DNA from: Pestalotiopsis fici W106-1
Taxonomy: Eukaryota; Ascomycota; Sordariomycetes; Amphisphaeriales; Sporocadaceae
Reading direction: 5' to 3'
Assembly: GCF_000516985.1 (NCBI RefSeq)
Contig: NW_006917091.1
Location: 1,254,977-1,318,976, forward strand
Length of the DNA: 64,000 nucleotides
Both the position numbers and the translations under genes were made by a program. Every line of letters begins with the position of its first letter. Positions within the stretch are counted from its first letter, which is position 1. This document shows, one piece after another, positions 54,722 through 64,000 of this stretch. The notes beneath the pieces are model-generated. The model was not told where the DNA came from. It did no database searches and worked only from the letters and a program-made list of their open reading frames with translations.

Positions 54722-56035
54722 ATGGTCGCCGGAATGGGCGGAGTATTGGGCCCAGTCGCTCTGCGGCTGGTCCGTACTACCGCGTATAAGGCTTCCAAGT
54801 TGGTCCGGAAGAAGCTCACGGCAGCGCTTCGACCGGTCAACACGGCTTTGGAGCCAGCTTTGGCGAAATCACGCCCACGACAACCTATTCATCCCTCGGC
54901 CTTGTTGCGCCAGCAAAAAAGTCGAAGATGGTATTCGACTTCTACTTACCGAAACATTGACGCCGCGGTTCGCCGCTTCATTACCACTGGTCGCATTGAT
55001 GCCTCCGTGCGGATTGATCGGACCAAGTTTATGAGCACCAAGACAGGCCGGGCTGTCTCCCAGATGACTGGACGGGCCCCATTTGCAAGCACTTTGCGTC
55101 CAAACCTCACAGGCGGTGCTCTGCCTCGAACTGCTGGCGGTTACGGTCTGGGCTCTGGCCGGATTGGCGGGGCTCGATACTTCTCCCACGCACCGGCCTC
55201 TCAAGCGCAGGTTGTACAAAATGTATCGTCGGCCGTCCGGGCATTCTGGATTTCGGGTCAGAAGGCACAGTTTGACGGACTTAACGCCCGAGGCGAGAAG
55301 CAGTACCGTGCCGTCTCGTCTTTGCAGGAAGAGACATCCCGCAAGCTCGCATCGGTGCCTCGGATCATGCCGGGCTCCTATGTTGACTTTGCCCTGAACC
55401 CAACCGTCACTGCTCTCAGCCCGTTGGCTGCCGCCATGCCCTTCACCACCAAGAGCAAGGAGGTTGCAGCTATTGACGCCACCACACTCAACACTGAAGG
55501 GTTCCTCGATGTTCTGTCCGTTGACTTTGGCCGTGCTCTGAAAGATCTGACGGCGGTATTATCAGATATCAAAAAGTTGTCCGCCCTCGGGGATTTGCCG
55601 ATACAACTTGAGAAGGGACAAATCCTTCGGGTACGATTTCCAGGCGTTGACGCTGAGACAGTCGAAGCACTCTTGGATGACCTTGGACTGAGTCGAGGTA
55701 TCGTGAGAGAAGATGCGGACTTTGGTGTCGAGACCGGTGTACCAATGGCCTTAAAATTCCCGTTCGCTCCCGATGCAGTAAGCGAAGAGTCAGCCCTCTC
55801 GGCATCTCCTGAAGGCTCTCTGCCTTCGCTAGGCAGTTCCCTGCAAGAGCACGAACTTTTTGAAACATTTAGCGATATCGAGGACAACCCCTGGCTCGCA
55901 TCACCGGAACCAGAGGGTTATGAGACGGCATCCCAGCCTTTTAGTTCGGGCGAGCATTGTTCGCAAGAATTTGAGGGTCTAGACGGGGTCTACAAGTTTC
56001 TTGAAGAATGTGATCGCGCCAGAGGCAGGTTTTGA
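54722..56035 (+). CDS. Mitochondrial protein annotated in fungi as casein kinase II beta 2-like, 437 aa
   Basis: Single exon; start MVAGMGGVLGPVALRLVR (A at -3), chosen over an in-frame ATG 52 codons upstream. The first ~130 residues are rich in Arg, Ser and Ala without acid residues, as expected for a mitochondrial presequence (TAYKASKLVRKKLTAALRP, SRRWYSTSTYRNID). ARYFSHAPASQAQVVQNVSS and RAFWISGQKAQFDGL lead into a conserved region with GSYVDFALNPTVTALSP. The C-terminal part is acidic and Ser-rich. From memory such proteins carry the name casein kinase II beta 2 subunit in fungal databases, but the zinc finger of true CK2-beta is absent. I would call its function unknown. Confidence 0.75.
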   Translation: MVAGMGGVLGPVALRLVRTTAYKASKLVRKKLTAALRPVNTALEPALAKSRPRQPIHPSALLRQQKSRRWYSTSTYRNIDAAVRRFITTGRIDASVRIDRTKFMSTKTGRAVSQMTGRAPFASTLRPNLTGGALPRTAGGYGLGSGRIGGARYFSHAPASQAQVVQNVSSAVRAFWISGQKAQFDGLNARGEKQYRAVSSLQEETSRKLASVPRIMPGSYVDFALNPTVTALSPLAAAMPFTTKSKEVAAIDATTLNTEGFLDVLSVDFGRALKDLTAVLSDIKKLSALGDLPIQLEKGQILRVRFPGVDAETVEALLDDLGLSRGIVREDADFGVETGVPMALKFPFAPDAVSEESALSASPEGSLPSLGSSLQEHELFETFSDIEDNPWLASPEPEGYETASQPFSSGEHCSQEFEGLDGVYKFLEECDRARGRF

Positions 56036-56569
56036 TGGAGCTTGGAGTCAGAATTCGAGGTGCTGAGACACGATTTTGGAAATCTTGTTAATACGGTTTC
56101 CATACCATACACTCGCTTGCTTCACGCATTGTGTAAATAGTCGCCATGCAATGGCTTTTCTTTTAGCGTATCTTGAGTGCCATTTGTAAGAAATTGAATC
56201 CCCATGAAACAAATCATGTCAAGTGTCGTGTCGCGTGCAACATGAGAAATGTCCCAGTGAAGCCAAGTACAATGTAACAATTGAGGAATAAGTGAGAATG
56301 GGGGCTAAATCGCACCCAGATGAGTGGATGGCCATAGAAGCAGCTTCAGCTCAAGTGCTTGGCGCAAGACCTACCAAGCCCCACTCACAACCCAGAGAAT
56401 AGTGGGGCCTTTTCCACAACGACTAATCCCACAGGAAAATCGAAATTCGGCCGCTGTCTCGAACTTTTGCTACTCTTGCGACAACATCAATCAATTGCGC
56501 ATCGCAAATCACCACCAACCCAGAAAAAACCGTTACCCTTAAAGTCCGTCTTCATAAACCTAAGAAGAA
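56036..56569. other. Intergenic, RPP0 promoter
   Basis: No gene is seen. A CAAT-type/GC-poor leader precedes the RPP0 start codon. Confidence 0.4.
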
Positions 56570-57677
56570 ATGGTGGGTAACAAGTCAGAGTACTTCGGCA
56601 AGCTGAAGAACTTGCTCGAGGAGTACAAGTCCGTCTTCATCGTCACGTAAGTTGGCTCCAAATCTTCCCAAGCCCGGACTCCTGCGCAATCTTGTGCATA
56701 GAGGCAGGACGGTTTTTGTCCCAGAAGCTGGAGCTGACATGGGTATGACAGCGTCGACAATGTCTCCTCCCAGCAGATGCACGAGGTCCGTCAGTCTCTC
56801 CGTGGAGAGGCTGTCGTCCTGATGGGAAAGAACACCATGGTTCGCCGTGCCCTCCGTACCTTCATCAACGACACCCCCGAGTACGAGCGTCTCCTGCCTC
56901 ACGTCAAGGGCAACATTGGTTTCGTCTTCACCAACGGTGACCTGAAGGACATCCGTGACAAGATCCTGGCCAACAAGGTCGCTGCTCCTGCCCGTGCTGG
57001 TGCCGTCGCTCCCGTCGATGTCTGGATCCCCGCTGGCAACACTGGTATGGAACCCGGCAAGACCTCTTTCTTCCAGGCCCTCGGTGTCCCCACCAAGATT
57101 GCCCGTGGTACCATTGAAATTACTGCCGACCTCAAGCTCGTCGAGACTGGTGCCAAGGTCGGTCCTTCCGAGGCTACCCTGCTCAACATGCTGAACATCT
57201 CTCCCTTCACCTACGGTCTGGGTATCTCCCAGGTCTACGACCAGGGCAACGCTTTCCCCGCCAGCGTTCTCGACGTCGGTGAGGAGCAGCTCCTCAAGAC
57301 CTTCGCCAGCGCCATCACCGCCATTGCCTCCATCTCCCTGGCCATCAACTTCCCCACCCTGCCCTCGGTCATGCACTCCCTGGTCAACGGCTACAAGAAG
57401 GTCCTGGCTGTCGCCATCGAGACCGAGATCAGCTGGCCCGAGATTGAGGAGCTCAAGGACCGTATCGCCAACCCTGACGCTTACGCCTCTGCCGCTCCTG
57501 CTGCCGGTGCCGGTGCCGCCGCCGCCGGTGGTGACGCCGCTCCCGCTGAGGACAAGAAGGAGGACGATGAGGAGGAGTCTGACGACGACATGGGCTTCGG
57601 TCTCTTGTAAGTTTTTATACCTCTCGATGTGCCCCTTGTTGCGATCACGTTGCTAACAAACACTTTACAGTGACTAA
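56570..57677 (+). CDS. RPP0: 60S acidic ribosomal stalk protein P0, 312 aa, three exons
   Basis: Exons 56570-56646, 56752-57606 and 57671-57677 (7 bases), with introns of 105 and 64 bp. P0 anchors the P1/P2 stalk on the large subunit and recruits translation factors. The N-terminal L10 domain reads [20 protein letters not shown], then [30 protein letters not shown] and [22 protein letters not shown] sequence. The C-terminus has an Ala/Gly hinge and the acidic tail [10 protein letters not shown]. The last two residues, Phe-Asp, come from the 7-base final exon; without splicing the frame would end GFGLL. Codon use is strongly biased to C-ending codons, as in highly expressed fungal genes. Confidence 0.97.
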
Positions 57678-58183
57678 ATACCCTAACATTGTTCCCTCAT
57701 TTGCATGAATAATGACATGAATCCAATTGTTGCACACGGGTTTACGAGATCTATGCTCACGAAACAGGAAAAGTTTGGGAGAATATAGATCTGATATGCT
57801 GGTCAATAAAACGGAAGTCATGAGACACAACAAATGACGGCTCTCGATGCCTGTGAATGAATGATGGTCGTAAAGCTATTCTTCATTTTTTGCTCAAAAG
57901 GTTAGTTCAAACCCCCAGTTGCGCATTCATTCCATACCTGTTGCAGTGATTAAATCACAAAACACAAACGAGCTTTTTAACCCTGAATCTCCATGTTGAT
58001 TGTGATCACAACTCTATGAGCAACATACAAAACCTGTCCTTTTTTTGATATACAATTTTAGCAAGCTCTTATGCTAACTTGTCAAAAAGTCTTTTAGATG
58101 TCTATACACATGATCGTACAGTGATACCGAGTAATTCCCTCGGCCTCTGGGTTTTATACATAGGCGTCGCAACTCGTCTCTTG
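57678..58183. other. Intergenic between convergent genes
   Basis: 3' ends of RPP0 and MSH1 meet here. No gene is seen. Confidence 0.5.
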
Positions 58184-61100
58184 TTATGACCCATTAGTTT
58201 TCTTGCCGTGAGCCAGTATCTCGGTGGCCATTGTCACCGCCGCTTCTGGCATTCCAGCCAACTTGGCCACTTTTAGCGCGTGACTCTGCCTGTTGATGCC
58301 CCTTCGTAGCTTGTGCACGTAGACGAACCCGCCTCGCCCGTCCTCGGCCAGGTCCGTACAATAGCACTCCACCTCGCCGCCTTGATCGACGTGCATCTCC
58401 CGCGCCCGCACCAGGTCCGCCAGCTCGTGGAAATGCGTGGCGAACAGCGCACGGCACTTGTTGACCGTGACCAGGTGCCACAGCGCCGCAAAGGCGACCG
58501 CCGTCCCGTCGTCGGGCGTGGTGCCGCGGCCAATCTCGTCCATGATGACAAACGACCGCGCCGTGGCGGACCGTAGGATCTGCGCCGTCTCGAGCATCTC
58601 GACCATGAAGGTGCTCTGGTCGCCGTACAGATTATCCGCCGAGCCCACGCGGCTAAAGATGGCGTCGACAACGCCCAGCTCGGCGTGCGCCGCGGGCACA
58701 AAGCAACCCGTCTGCGCCAAGATGGTAATGAGGGCGTTTTGCCGCAGATAGGTCGACTTGCCCGCCATGTTGGGGCCCGTGACGAGCCACAGCCGCCCCT
58801 GGGACGGCGCGCCGACCAGGCAGTCGTTGGGCGCAAACGAGCGCCCCGCGGCGCGCAGCCCCAGCTCGACGGTCGGGTGGCGCCCGCCCATGACGCGGTG
58901 CGCCGTGTGCGACGCCGAGAGCAAGGGGCGCACCAGGCCGTGGTCGGCGGCCAGGCGCGCCAGCGACGTGGTCACGTCGAGGGCGTCGAGGGCCGCGGCG
59001 TTGCGCCGCAGCTTGACGAGGTTCCGGACCACGTGCTCGCGCAGCTGGGCCAGGAGACGCGTCTCGGCCGCCGCGATGGCGAACCGCGTCTGGTGCAGGG
59101 ACTGGCCCAGCGACGTCCACGCCGGCAGGGCAAAGGTGCGCGTCGAGCGGGACGAGGTGAGGGCGGCCAGGTCCGACGGGAGCTGGCGCACGTCCTTGCC
59201 CTTTACGTGGACAATGTGGCCGAGGTTGGGCGTCCAGCGCAGGGTGAGCGAGGGCGCAGAGAAGTCGGCGGCCAACGTTTCCGCCAGCGTCAACCGCTCT
59301 TGTAACAGGCCATCGAGCTCCGTGTGTAGTGCCGAGAGAGCTGGGCTCGCGCCGGATTTCATGGTAAAGGTCGGATTGTCTGCATCGTAGTGATCCCGGA
59401 TCGAGGTTGGTCGTCCACCGCCACCCGCCTTCTTGATCTTGGAGGCCGCGGACTTGGGGAGGATGGACGCGGCCTCCTCGGTCGTGCCCTCGCTGCTTAC
59501 CACATCCGAGGCCATGGCCAGAAGCTGGCCGGCCTCGCTGTCTTCCAGCTGGTGCTGGGCTGAGAGGCCGTCTTCGTCAATGGAGGAGCGGATGCGCGCC
59601 GCGAGCTTGGACGGCTCGTCGAGCGAGATACGAGACAAGATATCAGCAAAGGGGTGAGAAGTCGGGGATTCTGTAGACCCTTGGGAAGATAGAAGTTGCA
59701 CTATGTCCTCTGTAGCTCGAATGGTGGCTGCCAACCCCACGAGGTCATCGGGATCGCCACGGCCAAAGGCAAATTTTTGGACGAGACGTTGAGAGTCGTG
59801 GCTCCTTCTGAGCAGTTGTATAATCTCATCTCGTAGATCCGGATACTTGATAAAATACTCCACAAGGTCCTGGCGCTTGGTGATGGTTTCTAAATCAGTG
59901 GACGGGGCGCTGAGCCAGTCATTGAGGAGCCTGGCGCCACTTTTCGTCACCGTTCTCCTGACTGCATGCAGTAGACTGCCCTTGAATGCGCCGTCCCTCA
60001 TGGTCTGCTTGATCTCCAGAGACCGCATGCTGTTCTTGTCGATAGTGAGAACCTGCAGGCTCTCGTGTCGTACTGGGGGTTGCAGCTTCATGCTGAGGCC
60101 GAGGAGGCGGTCCCGAACATACTGAAGTAAAAGACTACCTGCGCTGGTCTCGTCTGGGGTGAAGCTCTTCAATGTGTTTGCCGATATCTCAGACTCGAGC
60201 ATTGAAATCCACTCTTCGGTTGGCATGAGTGTGGTGTGGGGAGTAAAGGATATGAGATGCTTGTCTTCGGCCAATATCGTGAACAACGAATGATCTTTTT
60301 GCGCTTGTAAAGCTTTGTCAATGACAATCTCACGAGGGCCGACACGGGATAGAATGGACGACAATCCACCGATTGTAGTCGACTGCGTATAGAATTGGCC
60401 GGTTGAAATATCCAGCCACGCCAAACCGACAGGCTCTGCAGCCGGGTGAAGCGATTCTTCCGCATTCGACCCGTCCTGCTGTATAGACTCTTCAGAAGAA
60501 GCGGCATCTGCATCAGAAACGCCAAGATGGATAGCCATGACATAGTTGTTGGCATAAGGATCAATAAAATTTTCATCAATGAGCGTGCCCGGCGTAATAA
60601 TGCGCGTCACTTTTCTGTCGTGCATCAGACCATTCGACTTGACCTTGTCTCCAGCATCATTGGGGAATTCCTCGGCAATGGCAACATAGCAGTTGAATTC
60701 CTGGACCAGTACCTTGAGGAAGCGGTCTAATTGGAAAAAGGGGAATCCGGCCTGTACAAGTCATTAGCATTGAGCCATGATGGAAATCTAAATCCACATT
60801 TGCTCCCAGTACAAACATGGCGGTGACCGGAATGTCAATAACCAAGACATACCATGGGTACAGGTCCAGCATTGGTCTTTTTGGACGCAACCTTGAGGTT
60901 GAGCAAGGGACCGTACTCCTCGGCGTGTTCGAAATAGAGCTCGTAGAAGCCCCCAACACGCGTGAGCAAGACGCAATTGTCGAAGCGAGCCATGTTGCGC
61001 CGGGCCTGCATCACGACAGTCGGATACGCGGGCGCATCCTCCTGCTGCTCCTCTTGCACCGACGGCGACGTCGGCGTCTCAGGCGGAAGGTTCCTAATGG

Positions 61101-61392
61101 GACCCTGTGGCAAGTCGGCCAGACTTATAGTTGTCTTGGTCTTTTTACCCCGGATCTGCTGCTGCTGCTGCTGTTGATATCGTCGTGGCAGTCCACTGTC
61201 CAGCTGCTGCGGCATCGACGACGCGTTGCCACCACCACCGCTGCTGTCCCCCTCGTGATGGCCCTTTGATATCATGACCCATGGTGCCAGACATGTCGGC
61301 CGGCGCCTGGTGACCAGGGTGGAAGCCAGGCGCCGACACGCTGCTCTGCGCATCGGCGCCGCGTTGCCGACCCTCACCAAACCCGATCCCAT
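58184..61392 (-). CDS. MSH1: Mitochondrial MutS homologue, 1035 aa, two exons
   Basis: Exons 61392-60853 and 60751-58184, intron 101 bp (GTATGT...CAG), phase 0. The start MGSGLVRVGNAAPMRRAACR is an Arg-rich presequence without acid residues, fitting mitochondrial import. The mismatch-binding domain has RVGGFYELYFEHAEEYG (the FxE motif) at about residue 145, then AGFPFFQLDRFLKVLVQ across the intron. The core and clamp domains follow (ARLLNDWLSAPS). The ATPase carries GPNMAGKSTYLRQ (Walker A, about 838), FSRVGSADN, STFMVEMLETAQIL, FVIMDEIGRGT (Walker B) and ATHFHELADL. Yeast Msh1 is of similar length (959) and keeps mitochondrial DNA stable. A six-Gln run follows the presequence. The GC-rich ATPase part creates long false frames on other strands. 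Confidence 0.95.
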
Positions 61393-62302
61393 GCGCCTCA
61401 AATCTCCTAGTTTCGGACCAATCGTCCAAAGGTTCGGCGTATAGTCGCCGAGCTTTCTAAGGGACGAGTAATGCTATGGAATCAGTGGGGAATATGTGAC
61501 GGTCAAAGCTCTGAACTCTTTTTTTTTTCCCTACAAATTTTAGTCCATGGTTGGATTCGTACGGTATTGCTTCTGCCAAGAAGGGGTGTAGACTACAGTC
61601 TATGGTATGGATATTACGGCTTTGACGCACTGTGCAACCCGGCGCGCATACTGAAATAGTGGAGCCTTTGGAGATTTGAAATACTCGCACCTCACTATAC
61701 TCTTTTGGAAATCATTTGGAATACATGAGACGTTCGGTGAGAAACCTTGAGACCAATCATGACGACTCTTGACTTTTGTCAGGGAATCTAATTCATCAGT
61801 TGTTCATCCATCCTGCCCTTATCGTTCGCACGGCCTTACGAGCCATGACAATTTCTGACAAAAGAATACTGTTACCTATACATGAATTTTCCCCCATCGC
61901 ATGTAATAGAATGTGGCCCGTGAGAAAACATGATTACATATTGTTCAGACCGCTTGCTTGCTTGTTATGTCAACTTCTGACAGGTGCGAAAAGAACAATA
62001 GAAAGAAGCTTACGCCGATCTGATCGTGGTGGTGGAGTGTCGATCTAGAACTATTTGAAATACTGCGAGCTATCAAGGTACTCAGCTGGTTAGCAAGGTT
62101 CTCAGCTGCATTGTTTGCAAATAACCTGCCTCACACATACTTATTCTCTTTCCCGACATTGACGTTCAGTCTTCTTTACCATTCTCCTCCTCTAAGTAAT
62201 TGCCTTGTTTTTGGCCCTGAAAACAAACCAAGTCGGAAAACCTCGAGCACATGCCTACTCGTTCTATTCAGCCATCTACACATTCATCTCGATCACTTAA
62301 AC
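61393..62302. other. Divergent intergenic region
   Basis: Upstream of MSH1 (minus) and of the small gene at 62303 (plus). An in-frame ATG at 62111 would extend the latter with a Phe/Leu/Ser-rich stretch that looks like untranslated pyrimidine-rich leader. Confidence 0.4.
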
Positions 62303-62728
62303 ATGCCATCATCACCGGCTGCCGAGACATCCTTCTGGTCCCGCTTCGATAGCACATCAGTGCCTATGCCAGTGCCAGCAAGGATAAATCGAGGCGTTCT
62401 TACTCCCGCACAATTAAATTACAAAGCTTTCATTGCCCACCTGATGAACGCCTATTGTAAATCGCGAGAAGGCGGTCGCCACGATACGGAGGTTACTATA
62501 CAGGATGGCATCGACGATAGCCCAAATGCCAAAGAGGTCACACTACTTGAACCAAGGTCGAAACAAACATGGCGGGTGACTGCTTGCAGTCTTGAAGATC
62601 TGAGCAACATCGATGGTGATCATGTGTCACGGCCCAGAGAATATCGAAACATTGACATTGACACCAGCCAACACACACAAAATGGCCAAAGACAGAAGAG
62701 GGTTCAAGAAAGTTTGAATAAATTGTAA
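62303..62728 (+). CDS. Small hypothetical protein, 141 aa
   Basis: Single exon starting MPSSPAAETSFWSRFDS (A at -3). Residues 35-70 contain RGVLTPAQLNYKAFIAHLMN, a likely helix. The rest is polar and acidic with many Gln, Arg and Asp residues, without a signal peptide or membrane helix. I recognise no family. Its codon use and Kozak context support a real gene, but evidence is limited to the open frame. Confidence 0.5.
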   Translation: MPSSPAAETSFWSRFDSTSVPMPVPARINRGVLTPAQLNYKAFIAHLMNAYCKSREGGRHDTEVTIQDGIDDSPNAKEVTLLEPRSKQTWRVTACSLEDLSNIDGDHVSRPREYRNIDIDTSQHTQNGQRQKRVQESLNKL

Positions 62729-63106
62729 TCAACCGCAACTACATTTCTTTCCATGCCTCTATCCCTAAAACGCCTGCTTGGAAAGCAATTACCTGGGGAA
62801 AAGCGTGTGATGCTGAAAGACCAAGACGAAAAAGATGCAGCCCAAACGTCCCTTTTTGCGGAGCATTACTCATGTTTCGTCACCATGCCTTCCATCATCA
62901 TTCGGTGCCGTGAAATGGTCACCGCGTCCCATCGTCATCTCATCCTCCAAAGTCAGTATGCAGCTTGTGACCCTGAATCATCAAATATCGCGCCGTAAAT
63001 GCCGTCGTTTCATGACGTCCTAACGGAGGATGGGTATATCGGCCGCATAACGACGTCTAGTCATGCATTGAAACAGGTGTCGAGATCTATAACAAATCGA
63101 AAGCAT
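62729..63106. other. Intergenic between convergent genes
   Basis: 3' regions of the small gene and the DnaJ gene. The short frames here are not supported. Confidence 0.4.
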
Positions 63107-64000
63107 TTACTGCGAGGCGCATTGCACGCGCTCACCGTGCGGGTGGCCGTCCTCATCGTCCTCGTCCATGCTACCACCACCAAAGGCGTTCTGTGACGAC
63201 TGAGCATCAACCTCCTCGAGGTCGGCCGGCTCGGTCATAGCCTCAGCCGGGGGAGTGATCTGCAGAGACGGGCCAGGAAGAATCTTGCGCAGCTGCTCAA
63301 AGTGTTCTTCGTTCTCCGTCCAGCCCTTCTCAGGGAACTTGACAGCAAACTGGATGTACATGTTGCCAAAGTCGTGGTGTCTCGGCGAAGGCATACCCTG
63401 GCCACGGATCATCTTGACTGCGTCTGTAAACAGGTGTTAGTCTCAAGCAAGGATACAAGGTTTTCAAGAGTGAAGCTTACCAGGAGCGATTGCCTCGCCA
63501 GGGAAGATATCGACGCTGAGCCACCGGTCGTCGAGGTGCTCAATGTAGATGGTGCCACCAGCCAGTGCCTGGACAAGCTCAATCTCGCATCGGTACAAGA
63601 GGTCATCCTCCTTTCTTGTGAAGCGGGGGTGAGGCTTCTGCTCAATCTCAAAGACAACATCGCCAGCTTGGACACCGGGGGATTGGTCACCCTCGCCACG
63701 GAACTCAACCTTGGTACCGCTGCGCACACCACGGTCAACGTGGACGTGCAGAACCTTGCGGTCGACGGTGGTCTTCTTGCCATTGCAGCCCTTGCAACGA
63801 TCCTTGTCCTTGATGGTCTCTCCCTCTCCATTACAGTCGGGGCAGACAGTCTGGAATCTCTGGATCATGGGACCCATCTGGCGCATCATGGTCTTCATAC
63901 CGTGGCCATCACAGCCGGCACAGCGCTTAACTGCACCTTCCTTGCCACCGCGGCCCTCGCACTTGGGGCAGATGATGGATCGCTGCAAGGCCAGCTTGGA
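63107..64000 (-). CDS. Type I DnaJ/Hsp40 co-chaperone (Ydj1/Mas5-type), C-terminal part, runs off the window
   Basis: The second-last exon runs from beyond 64000 to 63481, the intron is 63424-63480 (GTAAGC...CAG), and the last exon is 63423-63107. The visible part contains the zinc-finger region with CPKCEGRGG, CAGCDGHG, CPDCNGEG and CKGCNGKK (four CxxCxGxG modules). The substrate-binding domains follow (VHVDRGVRSGTKVEFRGEGDQ, KPHPRFTRKEDDLLY, and MIRGQGMPSPRH after the junction). The end is VQCASQ, a CaaX box for farnesylation identical in its last four residues to yeast Ydj1, so the protein is probably membrane-associated. It stimulates Hsp70 ATPase. The J domain lies outside the window. 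Confidence 0.96.

Noticed and set aside
58653..59390. Long open frames on both strands inside MSH1
   Set aside because: GC-rich coding sequence of the MSH1 ATPase/clamp region suppresses stop codons in other frames; products are Arg/Pro/Ala-rich without motifs.
62111..62302. In-frame upstream extension of the small gene at 62303
   Set aside because: The extension is Phe/Leu/Ser/His-rich, typical of a pyrimidine-rich 5' leader; the ATG at 62303 has the better context.

Overview
The window is nuclear DNA of a filamentous ascomycete (Pezizomycotina, most likely Sordariomycetes; the class is an inference). Evidence: short spliceosomal introns of about 46-130 bp with GTRAGT-type donors; HET, NACHT-ankyrin and DUF6590/DUF6594 genes that belong to such fungi; a gypsy retrotransposon carpet with RIP-type mutation (CpA lost, TpA in excess); and conserved single-copy genes (P0 stalk protein, mitochondrial MutS homologue, Ydj1-type DnaJ) at the right end. 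No tRNA, rRNA or CRISPR array was found.

Layout. 1-5.6 kb: AT-rich decayed gypsy elements, one on each strand, meeting head to head near 2.05 kb; the plus-strand copy still shows reverse transcriptase, RNase H, integrase and a chromodomain. 5.6-6.2 kb: C-terminal stub of an oligopeptide transporter cut off by this block. 6.8-9.5 kb: an unknown two-exon gene and a SET-domain gene. 9.8-11.5 kb: two broken genes facing away from each other. 12.6-44 kb: an accessory island with three HET genes, an M4 metallopeptidase, a TPR-CHAT protease relic, a DUF6594 membrane protein, a small three-exon gene, the C-terminal tail of a caspase-associated protein, a large membrane protein, a PNP_UDP-ankyrin protein, a DUF6590 protein, and a divergent pair of PNP_UDP and NACHT-ankyrin genes. 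45-64 kb: conserved part with an MFS transporter, a Ser/Thr-rich protein, a small membrane protein, DUF4291, a mitochondrial CK2-beta-like protein, RPP0, MSH1, a small unknown protein and a partial DnaJ.

How it hangs together. The middle island collects domain types that in fungi serve non-self recognition and regulated cell death: HET, NACHT/ankyrin NLR, PNP_UDP, CHAT and caspase-like proteins. The best candidate for a little-described system is at 39.0-43.95 kb. There a PNP_UDP gene and a NACHT-ankyrin NLR are divergently transcribed from a 322 bp promoter. Each carries, on a separately spliced first exon, a related short Gly/Gln/Asn-rich N-terminal element that looks like a signalling motif. 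Several island genes are broken (CHAT relic with three in-frame stops, HET frameshift, truncated OPT and caspase-tail genes), so the island is both accumulating and losing genes.

Gene models were built by hand from reading-frame continuity, splice signals and remembered family sequence patterns; no database search was run.
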